This document shows positions 17,195 through 26,429 of a DNA stretch of 50,769 bases, piece by piece. Each line of letters starts with the position of its first letter. Within the stretch, counting starts at the first letter, position 1. Made by a program: the position numbers and the translations under genes. Below the pieces are notes generated by a model. It saw only the letters and a list, made by a program, of their open reading frames with translations, ran no database searches and was not told the DNA's origin. This DNA is from Acidobacteriota bacterium (lineage in GTDB: Bacteria; Acidobacteriota; Terriglobia; Terriglobales; Acidobacteriaceae), in NCBI GenBank assembly GCA_003225055.1, contig QIAU01000152.1:1-50769 (forward strand), read 5' to 3'.

Positions 17195-18442
17195 ATGCGG
17201 ACGGTTTCAGACATTTTCACCCAGATCTTCCGTAACCTGTGGGCGCACAAGCTACGCTCGTTCCTGACCATGTTCGGCATTGCTTGGGGGGTCGGGTCTT
17301 TACTGCTGCTGGTGGGCGTGGGAGAAGGCTTCCGATCAGGTAACAAGCGCGAGTTAGCCGAGTTCGGCAGAGACATCATGTTTATCTTCCCCGGGCGTGC
17401 GCCCGCGGTAGTCGGCAGTATGAACTCCGCCCGGCCGTATTTGCTGACTTACCAGGACTACCTGGATATCCACCAGGAAGCCCCTCATGTCCGCAATGCC
17501 TGCCCTTTGCTTTCTCGAAATGACCTGCACGAGGTCAGCGAATTCGCCAACGCCAGCGGCGAGATTCTGGGCGTAGAGCCGCAACTCAACGAGATCAGTT
17601 ATCTCCCGCTCAAAGAGGGACGGTGGCTTAATGAAATGGACTTGGCGCAAAGGCGCAATGTGATCGTCCTCGGCAACGAACTGCTGAAAACCCTGTTCCC
17701 CGGCCGTCCGGCGGTTGGCTCGTTCGTCCTGCTGAACGGGCTCAGGTTCGAAGTCGTTGGCAGCATGCCGCACCTCGGCCGCGGTGACAACATGTGGCTG
17801 AATATGCGTGGCTACATCCCTTTCCCGGTGATGGCGATGTCCTTTCCGATTAAGGGAGAAAACCACCAGAACTCGATTTCCTTTGTCGAATACCAGCCGC
17901 GCGTGACCGCCGAGCACGAGCTGGCGCAGAAGGATGTTCATAAAATCATCGGCCGCAACCACGGGTTCGATCCCAACGACCAAAGCGCGTTTGACGAGTG
18001 GGATTCCATTCAGGAATCACAAATGGTGGGAACCATTTTCGATGTCATGAACATGTTCCTGGGAGCCGTGGGGATGGTTACGCTGGCTCTGGGCGCCATT
18101 GGTGTGATTAATATCATGTTGGTCGCCGTCAGCGAGCGCACGCGTGAGATTGGATTGCGCAAAGCCCTCGGCGCGACCAATCGCAGCATTCTCTTTCATT
18201 TTTTCTTAGAAGGATTACTTCTCACATTGGGGAGCGGGCTGATCGGCATGGGTTTAGCGGCAGCTTTGATGGCGGCGCTGGGAACCGTTCGCGGGCCGGG
18301 TGGATTCGATCCACCGAAACTGGTGCCAATGTCGGCCATGCTGGCAATCGGCAGCCTGACGCTTGCGGGAGTCGCGGCCGGCCTCTATCCCGCACGAAAA
18401 GCCGCCATGCTGCAGCCGGTGGAAGCGCTGCGGCAGGAGTGA
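17195..18442 (+). CDS. MacB/FtsX-type ABC permease
   Basis: The 415-residue protein has an N-terminal helix (LRSFLTMFGIAWGVGSLLLL). A MacB_PCD periplasmic domain (about 45-260) follows. Three C-terminal FtsX helices end with TLAGVAAGLYPARKAAMLQP and VEALRQE, the standard finish of this family. MacB-type permeases work as dimers driven by a separate ATPase, moving molecules out or applying force across the envelope. No ATPase gene adjoins, so it is an orphan pair with the next gene. The two probably form a heterodimer because their genes are adjacent (5-nt gap with the downstream ATG). No clear ribosome site precedes the ATG. Confidence 0.9.
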   Translation: MRTVSDIFTQIFRNLWAHKLRSFLTMFGIAWGVGSLLLLVGVGEGFRSGNKRELAEFGRDIMFIFPGRAPAVVGSMNSARPYLLTYQDYLDIHQEAPHVRNACPLLSRNDLHEVSEFANASGEILGVEPQLNEISYLPLKEGRWLNEMDLAQRRNVIVLGNELLKTLFPGRPAVGSFVLLNGLRFEVVGSMPHLGRGDNMWLNMRGYIPFPVMAMSFPIKGENHQNSISFVEYQPRVTAEHELAQKDVHKIIGRNHGFDPNDQSAFDEWDSIQESQMVGTIFDVMNMFLGAVGMVTLALGAIGVINIMLVAVSERTREIGLRKALGATNRSILFHFFLEGLLLTLGSGLIGMGLAAALMAALGTVRGPGGFDPPKLVPMSAMLAIGSLTLAGVAAGLYPARKAAMLQPVEALRQE

Positions 18443-18447
18443 CGGCG

Positions 18448-19689
18448 ATGTTCCGGGATCTCCTTCGCGAAGCCTACGCTGCCATGCGTCACAATGGGCG
18501 ACGCACTGCACTGACTATGCTGGGCATGGCGTGGGGCATCGCCACCGTGGTCATGCTGCTCGCTTATGGCGACGGCTTTGGCCAAGCCTGCGCCAACATC
18601 TTTGCCAACTTCGGAACCAGGCTGGTCATCGTGGTGCCGGGCCGGACGTCGCTGCAGGCCGGCGGTCAGAAATCGGGCGTCCCCATCCGCTTTACTCAGG
18701 AGGATGTGGAGACGCTCACCACTAATCTTCCGCAAATCAGCCATATCACGCCCGAGGTCGGCAAGCAGGCAACCGTCCAGTACGACACCAGGGTCTTTAC
18801 CTTTGTTGTCACCGGCAATGATCCCAGCGTGGAGTCGGTGCGTTCTCTCAAGCTGGAGCAAGGCCGTTTCTACAACCTCGAAGACCAACTGCGGCGGGCC
18901 CGGGTCGCGGTGATCGGTTCCGAGGCGAAAGAGAAATTGTTTTCCGGACGCAACGCGCTCGGTGAACACATCCGGGTTGACGGCCTGAGTTTCGAAATCA
19001 TCGGTGTCCTGAGCGCCAAGATGCAGGAGGGAAATGATGATATCAATCGGGTGGTATACATCCCGTTCACCACAATGAGCGATTTGAAAGACACACATTA
19101 CCTGGACAGCCTCTGGTTCAACTATCAAACTCCGGAGTACGAGCGCCTGGACCAATCCGTCCGCACTATCTTGGCGCTGCCCCACAAGTTCAACCAGTCC
19201 GACCGTCAGGCCGTCCGAGTGTTCAACATCATGAAGCAAGTCCATCAGTTCGAAATCATTACTCTCGGCCTGAAGCTTCTGATGGGTTTTATTGGCACGC
19301 TCACGCTCGGCATCGGCGGCGTTGGCCTGATGAACATCATGCTGGTTTCGGTCACTCAGCGTACCCGTGAGATCGGCGTGCAGAAGGCGCTGGGCGCGCG
19401 GCGCCGCTACATCCTGTTCCAGTTCCTCGCCGAAGCGCTCACCATCACCTTCGTCGGCGGTGTGCTGGGAGTGGTGCTGGCTTACGTGGTCGCGCTTTCG
19501 GTCGGAAGGCTCACCTTGTACAGCGCCTTTGCAAAGAACGGCGAAGCCGGCGACATCCGTCTGGTCATCGCACCGGGGACCCTGATTGCATCCACGCTCA
19601 TTCTCGGCGCCGTGGGACTGATTAGCGGGATGGTCCCCGCTTACCGCGCTTCCCGCCTGGATCCCATCGAGGCTCTGCGATACGAATAG
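18448..19689 (+). CDS. MacB/FtsX-type ABC permease, second subunit
   Basis: The 413-residue protein has the same plan as its upstream neighbour: first helix RTALTMLGMAWGIATVVMLL, a periplasmic MacB_PCD domain, and an FtsX C-terminus. The FtsX region contains TREIGVQKALGARRRYILFQ and ends SRLDPIEALRYE. The ATG at 18448 has AGGAG 8 nt upstream. A GTG at 18439 would overlap the previous gene by 4 nt but would place that site inside the coding start. Both permeases are full length and lack an adjacent ATPase, so a shared ATPase encoded elsewhere is the simplest view. Confidence 0.9.
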   Translation: MFRDLLREAYAAMRHNGRRTALTMLGMAWGIATVVMLLAYGDGFGQACANIFANFGTRLVIVVPGRTSLQAGGQKSGVPIRFTQEDVETLTTNLPQISHITPEVGKQATVQYDTRVFTFVVTGNDPSVESVRSLKLEQGRFYNLEDQLRRARVAVIGSEAKEKLFSGRNALGEHIRVDGLSFEIIGVLSAKMQEGNDDINRVVYIPFTTMSDLKDTHYLDSLWFNYQTPEYERLDQSVRTILALPHKFNQSDRQAVRVFNIMKQVHQFEIITLGLKLLMGFIGTLTLGIGGVGLMNIMLVSVTQRTREIGVQKALGARRRYILFQFLAEALTITFVGGVLGVVLAYVVALSVGRLTLYSAFAKNGEAGDIRLVIAPGTLIASTLILGAVGLISGMVPAYRASRLDPIEALRYE

Positions 19690-20440
19690 AAGCGGCGTAA
19701 AGGAATGAGCGCCTGATGGTCAACTCCCATTGCGGTAGACTCACCAGCTGCAACCCGCAGCAACTATTAAGCCAGCAGGTTGGTTCGCGACAGCGTTTCT
19801 ATTCGGCATCCCGGCCTTCCTGGTGGCGCATTTCCATGTGTCACTCATCCTGCCTCTCGCTCCGGTGTTGGTCGCCGCGATTGTCGGCGCCGCTGTTGAT
19901 GTGAGCTCTCTCTCTCAGGGAGAGACCTTTTGCAACGCTTGCGGCTCTCCGCTCCGAGAGGTACGAGTTGGGTGTGGGCGGCCGCCCTCTCCGGGTTCAG
20001 GTATGGCGGCAGTTGGGCAGATCTCGTTGCGGTTGCACTATCATGGGTTGCCCTGTGGAAAGAGAAAACAAGGCGGTGGTTGGTGTTCGTCGATTCTGCG
20101 GTCCGTAAGATTCTTTGACGCTTCCGGGTTTCACCGCGAGTTCTTCAGCCACTCTCCGGGATACAGTGCGTATGGCTATCACAGGTGTTGCCCTCTTCTT
20201 CGATGCGCAACGCACAAGAAGCATATGGCCAGGGATGTTGGCCGCAGCTTCGGAAATTTGGCTTTCTCTCTGAATCTGGTCAAGGGCATGGTGCCCCGAT
20301 GAAGTTCTGATTTGCTGCCACAGAGGTTCTCTTGCTGTTCGCAAATCGGATATCGGCCATTTCACTGCATTGACCCGTAGTTGGTGAAATTGATTCCATG
20401 ATCAACACTTAGGTCGGCCTGCGTCTACAATAGCGGCTTT
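19690..20440. other. 750-nt stretch with a possible membrane-protein remnant
   Basis: One plus frame reads GWFATAFLFGIPAFLVAHFH and then LILPLAPVLVAAIVGAAVD and ETFCNACGSPLRE, a plausible two-helix protein with a CxxC. It has no start codon before the first helix other than an internal GTG at 19823, and the sequence beyond residue 60 looks non-coding. I see it as a remnant at best. No repeat copy or RNA gene was found. Confidence 0.3.
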
Positions 20441-21209
20441 ATGGAGTTCACGTTCAGCCCCAGTCCTAGTCTTGAGGTTGTCGTCAGTCGATACGACTCG
20501 GCTTTGTTCCCAAGGTTTCGCGCCATCTTTGAATCGCCCTCGACTGACAGTCCACTTCGATTCCTTGCTCAGCCACCCGAGGAGGCGGACAGAGCCGTCG
20601 TGATGGAGAACCGGGCTGACAAGGACGTTACCGCACTCCGGTACCGCTGGATGATGACATTCGAAGACGGGAACGTAAGAAAGCGCACGGTTTCGTCAGA
20701 CGGCTACATGGTCGATGTCTACCATCCAGTGCTGAAAGCAGAAGACTGCAAGTCGATATGCCCTTCGATGACTGTGGAAGAGAGCTTTGTTGAGCATGTA
20801 CTCCGAGGTGGCGGCGGCATTGGTGGTGGGAGTGGCAGAGACTCTCTCGTGGGCGTGACCTCGCTTCGGCCCGATATTGACATGCTCCTCTTCGCAGATG
20901 GAGAGATTGCACTCTGAGCAATTTGTCGCAGAACTTCAATGCCGCAAGCCAGGGGCGGAGTTCGTCGCCAAACAGATTCGGCTGGCAGAGGCTGAAGGTC
21001 GAGACGTTACGCCCGCGCTCTCGGCTTTAGCTGAGGCACCATACCTGCGCGACGACTTCTTGGCGCATTGGGTACGGTTCTATGCCGCCGATTTGTTGCG
21101 CCACATAGGCAATGATGGTGTGCGGCAAGCGCTACTGCGCCGCCTTGAGAACCGTCCGACGCTGCCCAAATTTTATCGCCGCGAAGGTGGCGTACGTGGA
21201 GGGCAATAG
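20441..21209 (+). pseudogene. Frameshifted hypothetical gene
   Basis: Two frames join into one natural-looking protein. The first is MEFTFSPSPSLEVVVSRYDS and on to DIDMLLFADGEIAL, then a stop at 20917. The overlapping second frame continues SEQFVAELQCRKPGAEFVAK, QIRLAEAEGRDVTPALSALA, and ends LPKFYRREGG. Removing one base (or adding two) near 20915 would give about 250 residues. No ribosome site, signal peptide or known domain is evident. If the break is real the gene is dead. A sequencing error is the alternative. Confidence 0.5.
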
Positions 21210-21534
21210 CTGTCCTGCTTGGCTCTGCCTTAGCCTTCGGACAGAAATTCGAAGTGTCAACTTGTCCCTAGCTGACAGTCCGGTCTCTCCGTTCGCGCAA
21301 CCCGCCCCACTCGATCATGGACCGTCGATCACCTTCTCTTAGATACGCTGGTTCGAGACTTCCAACCGGAGGTAGCGCCAACTTTAACGAGTGGGGTGGT
21401 CCTGGAGCACAGGTCCGACCGAGGGCGTGAAGCAACTTGGCAACACCAATGGTTTAGCGGGACTCCTTCACGATCCTCGACAAGCCGGCCCGAAAAAACC
21501 GTCTGCGATCAAGCAAGAGGACAGCTGAAGTCAC
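21210..21534. other. Gene-free stretch
   Basis: A short frame at 21200-21270 reads AIAVLLGSALAFGQKFEVST, resembling the start of a secreted protein, but it stops at once and has no start codon. It may be the front end of a lost gene. Nothing else is visible before the convergent ADOP-like gene. Confidence 0.3.
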
Positions 21535-23052
21535 TCATCCTAATACCTCATCATTTGCTTTCTCAGAAAACAATGATTCCCAGGATTCATCGAGTTGGGT
21601 CCACTGTGCCGGATCCAGCCAACAGACGTCGGTCTCAGAGACATGAAGCAGGCCGTGCCCTTCAGGACATGCCAGCTCCGTTCCGACCCAGCCCAACAGT
21701 AAGCATCCGGAACCACCAATGTGCGCCGGCAACACCAATCTTCGGAGGCACACGCGGCAGCGACTCTGTTGATCCACGAGTGACCACCACAGCGTGAATA
21801 GGCAACCAACCGAGAAAATCCATAGTGACACAGATTCCAGAACGAACGTGGTTTTTCCGGGTGGAAACACGTATGGCTCGGGAGTGAACTCGACTACTGC
21901 GGCTAGAAGGATCGAGAGAAGAAGAAAAGATTTAATAGCGAAGAAGGTCCACCATCGGCATGCGCGCACGGCCCCCGCGTACCGGGGATACAGGTTGAGC
22001 CGCCCTGACCAGATGACCGCGATCATAACCAGCAGCGTGATGCACAAAGCCACCGTGTAAGAGATTAGCGGTTGTCGGATTCTCTCCTGGACGGGCCACA
22101 CTTGTAGTGAGGAACCCCAAAAGGCTTCGCCGGTCATATTGGAAACGTCACGCTGCAGAGCCCCCTCTGCCCAGCGCTCGGACACTTGAGGCCGCAGCCG
22201 CGCAACCACTCCGACGGCCTCTCTGGAGAACGACCTCTTGTCTGCTAACCGCCACACACCAACATCGGCCGACGGGAACCAAAATCGTTCCGGCAGGACC
22301 CCGATGATCATCGCTTCCTGACCGTCAATTGTTGCCCGCTTCTCTAGAATGTTGGGATCACAGAAGAAGTTGCGCCGCCAAGTCTCGTAGCTTAGTAAGA
22401 GACCGATGCGGTAGTCCTGGGCATCGCTCGGTCGGGAGGTGCGGCCTAGGAGGGGCCTCACTCCGAAAACCTGGAACAGGCCATCTTCCACTCGCACAGA
22501 CGCAACTCCCGCGGGCCGTCCGCTAATCATTAACGCCGCTGCGCGAGGCCTCCAACTGTAGGCTGCGACTCCCTCCACAGCTGGCTCGTGCCTTCTCCAG
22601 ATGTCCACCCAGAAATACGGGACCACCCACTCTGCGGAACTAGTGACACCGGTTCGGGAAACCGTGACTATGTGCTGTGGATCGCCGTAGGGCGGCCTCA
22701 ACAGGATCGATCGCAATCTTGGAAAATCGCCGCTGGCGCCGGCAAGCAACAGGAGCACGCCAAACAGCACCGATAGAACGAAGGTCGGCATTTGCGACCA
22801 GTGCTTGCTCGTCGAGCGCAGGTCCTCACGAGTACATCGATACCATGCTGCGTCCAGGAATGCGCCGCAGCACCGCCAACGCAGTCGCGTCGCGGCGGAC
22901 GACTCCCCCTTCGCCTGCGAGATCTGCCACGCGAAGGCAAGCTCGGCCTCCCACTCCTTTCGCCACTCAGCGCGTGCCCGCCGCGGTACGATCCAACTGG
23001 CCACGCACAAAATCATCTGGCATTGACCAAGGGTGGTGAGCCGACCTTTCAC
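21535..23052 (-). CDS. ADOP-like membrane protein with MacB periplasmic domain but no FtsX domain
   Basis: The 505-residue product opens with the cytoplasmic leader of PadR-linked ADOP permeases (CVASWIVPRRARAEWRKEWE). It has one helix (about 90-110) and a MacB_PCD-like periplasmic domain (about 120-330; RPLLGRTSRPSDAQDYRIGL and on). Usual ADOPs follow this with FtsX helices and a second copy. Here there are three helices (about 335-445) and a tail with CRVCLRRL and ELACPEGHG, a possible zinc-binding ribbon. It is therefore a shortened relative with a replaced C-terminus. GTG start with AAGGAG 7 nt upstream. It lies 10 nt after padR and is presumably regulated with it. Confidence 0.8.
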   Translation of the reverse strand: MKGRLTTLGQCQMILCVASWIVPRRARAEWRKEWEAELAFAWQISQAKGESSAATRLRWRCCGAFLDAAWYRCTREDLRSTSKHWSQMPTFVLSVLFGVLLLLAGASGDFPRLRSILLRPPYGDPQHIVTVSRTGVTSSAEWVVPYFWVDIWRRHEPAVEGVAAYSWRPRAAALMISGRPAGVASVRVEDGLFQVFGVRPLLGRTSRPSDAQDYRIGLLLSYETWRRNFFCDPNILEKRATIDGQEAMIIGVLPERFWFPSADVGVWRLADKRSFSREAVGVVARLRPQVSERWAEGALQRDVSNMTGEAFWGSSLQVWPVQERIRQPLISYTVALCITLLVMIAVIWSGRLNLYPRYAGAVRACRWWTFFAIKSFLLLSILLAAVVEFTPEPYVFPPGKTTFVLESVSLWIFSVGCLFTLWWSLVDQQSRCRVCLRRLVLPAHIGGSGCLLLGWVGTELACPEGHGLLHVSETDVCWLDPAQWTQLDESWESLFSEKANDEVLG

Positions 23053-23062
23053 GACTTGCTCC

Positions 23063-23374
23063 TTAGCGTCCCCTTGTTTTGGTCTCCGGCGCCAACCGCT
23101 CTAGGAGCGGGTAGCGTTTGATGGCACTCATGAGGACCTCATTGCCCAAACGAGTGACCCGATAGTACTTCCTCAGGGGGCGCTCCTGGGCCAGCGCTTC
23201 GCTTTCCCATTTGGACTGGATTAACTGATCCCGTTCCAATCGGCGCAACGCGGGGTACACGGTCCCACTCGGCAACCCGGTGACGTCCATGATGTCGAAC
23301 CCGTAGCGGTACCCATGGCTAATGGTCTGCAGAATCAGCGCGGAAGTGTGCGAAAGCTTGACTGGAATATCCAT
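23063..23374 (-). CDS. PadR-family transcriptional regulator
   Basis: The 103-residue protein is a PadR winged-helix repressor: ALILQTISHGYRYGFDIMDV, then TGLPSGTVYPALRRLERDQL, then the wing RKYYRVTRLGNEVL. PadR proteins usually bind palindromes in their own promoter and release on ligand binding. Two matching palindromes lie directly upstream at 23390 and 23428. The ATG at 23374 is preferred over a TTG at 23383. The gene heads a two-gene unit with the ADOP-like protein, the arrangement typical of acidobacteria. Confidence 0.9.
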   Translation of the reverse strand: MDIPVKLSHTSALILQTISHGYRYGFDIMDVTGLPSGTVYPALRRLERDQLIQSKWESEALAQERPLRKYYRVTRLGNEVLMSAIKRYPLLERLAPETKTRGR

Positions 23375-23389
23375 CAAAACCAAGCCTAT

Positions 23390-23401
23390 GTAGAATTCTA
23401 C
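23390..23401. promoter_or_regulatory. Putative PadR operator, site 1
   Basis: GTAGAATTCTAC is a perfect 12-bp palindrome 15 nt upstream of the padR start codon. It shares the arms GTAGA/TCTAC with site 2, with centres 38 bp apart. The two sites sit between divergent transcription units, which suits repression of both. Confidence 0.6.
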
Positions 23402-23427
23402 TGCATAACGGGGGACTTGGTGCTAGA

Positions 23428-23439
23428 GTAGATATCTAC
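23428..23439. promoter_or_regulatory. Putative PadR operator, site 2
   Basis: GTAGATATCTAC is a perfect 12-bp palindrome 31 nt upstream of the divergent secreted-protein gene at 23471. It differs from site 1 only in the two central bases. Confidence 0.6.
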
Positions 23440-23470
23440 ATAGGTGGAGTAGGCCAAATCTGGAGGATTC

Positions 23471-23866
23471 ATGAGAAACAAATTGAGCGTGGTCTTATTC
23501 ATCGCGGCTTCAGCATGCATGGTGGTGGCTAGCCCCGGAATCGATGTGACAGGTACTTGGACCGGAGAAGTGAAAGGCCAAGACGGCGGGACGGGACAAG
23601 TTCGCTTCGTGCTGCGGCAGGAGGGAGACCGAATTTCAGGGACGGCAGGCCCAATCGACAAGGACAATCCGGGGCGTGTCTACGACGCCAAACTCGAAGG
23701 AGGTCATCTCACCTTTGCTGCTGACGACACCGACGAGGGTACCGGCCTGAAGTTGACTTACCACTTTGACCTAACCGTTGCGAAAGACCGGATGCAAGGA
23801 AAGGCGCACGGGCGTTCTGGTGACAGGTCTTGGACTCTGGATATCGCTCTGACGCGCGAAAAATAG
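23471..23866 (+). CDS. Secreted beta-sheet protein, hypothetical
   Basis: The 131-residue product has a signal peptide (residues 1-21, SVVLFIAASACMVVAS). A compact beta-rich domain follows: DVTGTWTGEVKGQDGGTGQV, RFVLRQEGDRISGTAGPIDK, then a closing WTLDIALTRE. The pattern is lipocalin-like or that of other small exported beta-barrels common in this phylum. GGAGG sits 6 nt before the ATG. It is the first gene of the arm divergent from padR and is 38 nt ahead of the ABC ATPase. Its expression is therefore likely tied to the exporter and to the palindromic operators. Confidence 0.75.
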   Translation: MRNKLSVVLFIAASACMVVASPGIDVTGTWTGEVKGQDGGTGQVRFVLRQEGDRISGTAGPIDKDNPGRVYDAKLEGGHLTFAADDTDEGTGLKLTYHFDLTVAKDRMQGKAHGRSGDRSWTLDIALTREK

Positions 23867-23904
23867 CTGACTGCCAGGACACAGTTTTCAGCGGAGAAAG
23901 CCAG

Positions 23905-24672
23905 GTGCTGCAAGCGATCGCACTCACCAAATATTATGCGTCCATCCCAGCCGTACAAAACCTTACGTTCGATCTGAAAGCCGGACAGATCCTGGGATGC
24001 CTGGGGCCGAACGGCTCGGGAAAAAGTACGACCGTCAAGATGATCACCGGCCTGCTCGAACCGAGCCGCGGCCGAGTCCTGTTTCGCGGTGAGGACATTC
24101 GCAGAGACCTGGTCGGCTTCCGCAAGAACTTGGGGTACGTTCCCGAGGAGCCGAATCTCTATCCTTATCTTAGCGGGCGCGAATACCTGGAAATGGTGGG
24201 CATTCTGCGTGGAATCCCGCAGTCGCGGCTCGGGAAGAAAGTCGACAGCCTGTTGGCGCTGCTCTCCCTGCACCCCAGCCGCCATTCCGCAATCGCGTCC
24301 TATTCCAAAGGCATGCGCCAGCGTGTGCTTTTGATTGCAGCGCTTCTTGATGACCCTGAGGTGCTTATTCTCGATGAGCCACTTTCCGGACTTGACGTAT
24401 CTTCCGCGATGGTTCTCAAGAACTTGATCCGGGCCTTGGGTCAGCAAGGCAAAGCGATCTTCTACTGTTCTCACGTGCTGGAAGTGGTCGAGCGAGTCTG
24501 CTCCCACCTGCTGATACTCCGCCAAGGCACGGTGCTCGCCTCGGGACCAACTGGCGACATTCAGAAGCGAATCGGCCATGCGTCCTTGGAGGGTACCTTC
24601 CACCACCTTGTAGAGGACGTTGATCCTGACAAGGTCACGCGCGAGATCCTTGACATCATAAGGGCAGCATGA
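23905..24672 (+). CDS. ABC transporter ATP-binding protein
   Basis: The product is 255 residues from a GTG start. Walker A is GPNGSGKST (about 34-42), the Q-loop lies in NLGYVPEEPNLYPYLSGREY, the signature is SYSKGMRQR, Walker B is VLILDEPLSGLD, and the H-loop is YCSHVLEVV. It is of the ABC-2/DrrA-like exporter class. The GTG at 23905 is chosen because GGAG lies about 9 nt upstream. Starting at 23830 would overlap the previous gene. Its stop overlaps the permease start (ATGA), so the two are translationally coupled subunits. Confidence 0.9.
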   Translation: MLQAIALTKYYASIPAVQNLTFDLKAGQILGCLGPNGSGKSTTVKMITGLLEPSRGRVLFRGEDIRRDLVGFRKNLGYVPEEPNLYPYLSGREYLEMVGILRGIPQSRLGKKVDSLLALLSLHPSRHSAIASYSKGMRQRVLLIAALLDDPEVLILDEPLSGLDVSSAMVLKNLIRALGQQGKAIFYCSHVLEVVERVCSHLLILRQGTVLASGPTGDIQKRIGHASLEGTFHHLVEDVDPDKVTREILDIIRAA

Positions 24673-26429
24673 TCAGACGAACTTCGCTGGTGGCCAAATG
24701 GGAGGCTCATGTCCGCGAACCATTCCCTCTGCTCGTCCGGCTCTCGATGAATCGCATCTTCCACGGCACCAACGGCGGCGAGGAAGAGGGTCTGACGATC
24801 AGCATGGGACTTCTGCTGGCATTGCTGGCCATTCCCGGTGGCTTCGTTTCGATCTTCCTGTTTGATAAATACGGATCGTTCCTGCAGTGGCTGCGTGGGC
24901 AGACGAATTTTGACCCCCTCGCCGCCGCCTTGCCTGACGAGTACTTTTTCATCGTGCTCTCGATGGTCGTGACTGGCGGTATTGCCGTCTGGTGGTGGGA
25001 CAGCATTTTCCCGGACCGGAGAGACTTTACGAACCTGGCACACCTCCCCATACCAGCGTCGAGGATCTTTCTAGCTAACTCCGTGGCCATACTGATCCTG
25101 ACCTACGTCTGTGCCATCGATGTAAACGCCGCCTCATCGATCCTTTTTCCGGTCATTGTCGGAGCCTCGCAACCGAAGTTCAGCTTTATGGCGCAGTTCG
25201 CAGGAGTGCACGCGCTGGTTGTGGTGCTCGCTAGCATCTTCAGCTTCTTCGCCGTTTTCGCAACTGCCGGGCTGCTGATGTTACTGCTGCCCTACCCCCT
25301 GTTCCGCCGGATCTCGTTCTATGTTCGTACTTTGATTGCCACGGTACTGTTGGCTACACTCTCAACCAGTTTTGCCATTCCCCGCATGATCCGGGACTTG
25401 CCCCGGACTTCGCACTCTCCACTCCGGTTTCTGCCTTCAGCTTGGTTCCTCGGATTGTGCCAATTGCTGCGGGGCAGGGCCGATCGAGCCCTGGCGGAAC
25501 TAGGACACGTGGCCATGGTCGCTCTTCTTTCCGCATGCGCGGTGGCGGCAGCTGCCTACACTCTCGCCTACCGCCGATGTTTCGTTCGCCTTTCCGAGTT
25601 GGCGGACACCCCTCCGGGCAACCTCGGAACGCGCACATCCTGGATCTTCCACCTGCTAGATCGCTTGATCTTTCGCACGCCTTTTCAGCGGGCCGGATAT
25701 CGGTTTGTGCTGAAAACACTGTTCCGAAATGAGGCGCACGCTCTTGCCCTGGGCGGATTCCTCAGTTTGGGTGTAGTTTTCGCCTCGCAGACACTGTTGT
25801 CGGCCCTCAACGGCAAAGGCATCTCCCCACTTCCGACGGCAAATGAGCTTTCGATCCCGCTGATCCTCGGTTACTGTCTGCTGCTCGGAGTTCGCTTCGT
25901 CTTTGATTTCCCCGCCTACCTGCAGGCTAATTGGATCTTTCGCTTCCTGCTCGACGGGAATATTATCTACGAATCGATCGCTCTAGCCCGCCGCGTAATG
26001 CTGTGCTTTGTAGCACCGTGGATCCTCTTGGTCGCGGTTCCGACCTATGTTTACTTTTGGGGTTGGACGATCGGGTTCCTGCATATAGGAGTGCTGACAC
26101 TCTGGCTATGGCTGCTGACCGAAGTCTTGCTGGTTGACTTTCACAAGCTTCCCTTCGCCTGCGCCTATCCGTCATTTCAGCCTTCAGCGGTGGTCGCCAT
26201 GATCGCATTTGTGCTCGGGTATTTTGCTTTTACGGCTATGACGGCAGATCTTGAGGCTAAAGCTCTCGTGAGCCCTGGTGTGGGAGGCGTGTTCCTCGTG
26301 ATAAGTCTCGGCGTATGGTACACAGTTTACGGCATCCGGAGGAGTGTCGTGGGAATCGACAACCACCTCATGTTCGAAGACGCGCCGGCCAGACATTTCG
26401 AATTTCTTCACCTCAGCGATGATGGCTAG
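24669..26429 (+). CDS. Large ABC exporter permease
   Basis: The 586-residue membrane protein has about 12 predicted helices (for example GLLLALLAIPGGFVSIFLF, YVCAIDVNAASSILFPVIVG, FCFVAPWILLVAVPTYVYF-like segments). It begins in the ATGA overlap with the ATPase gene, so it is that ATPase's membrane partner. ABC-2 permeases of this class export lipids, polysaccharides or drugs. The substrate cannot be inferred. The PadR repressor next door hints at induction by a small phenolic or toxic molecule, but that is speculation from the regulator family. Confidence 0.8.
   Translation: MIRRTSLVAKWEAHVREPFPLLVRLSMNRIFHGTNGGEEEGLTISMGLLLALLAIPGGFVSIFLFDKYGSFLQWLRGQTNFDPLAAALPDEYFFIVLSMVVTGGIAVWWWDSIFPDRRDFTNLAHLPIPASRIFLANSVAILILTYVCAIDVNAASSILFPVIVGASQPKFSFMAQFAGVHALVVVLASIFSFFAVFATAGLLMLLLPYPLFRRISFYVRTLIATVLLATLSTSFAIPRMIRDLPRTSHSPLRFLPSAWFLGLCQLLRGRADRALAELGHVAMVALLSACAVAAAAYTLAYRRCFVRLSELADTPPGNLGTRTSWIFHLLDRLIFRTPFQRAGYRFVLKTLFRNEAHALALGGFLSLGVVFASQTLLSALNGKGISPLPTANELSIPLILGYCLLLGVRFVFDFPAYLQANWIFRFLLDGNIIYESIALARRVMLCFVAPWILLVAVPTYVYFWGWTIGFLHIGVLTLWLWLLTEVLLVDFHKLPFACAYPSFQPSAVVAMIAFVLGYFAFTAMTADLEAKALVSPGVGGVFLVISLGVWYTVYGIRRSVVGIDNHLMFEDAPARHFEFLHLSDDG

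Noticed and set aside
19997-20365. 122-codon minus-strand frame
   Set aside because: No start context or domain, and the composition does not look coding.
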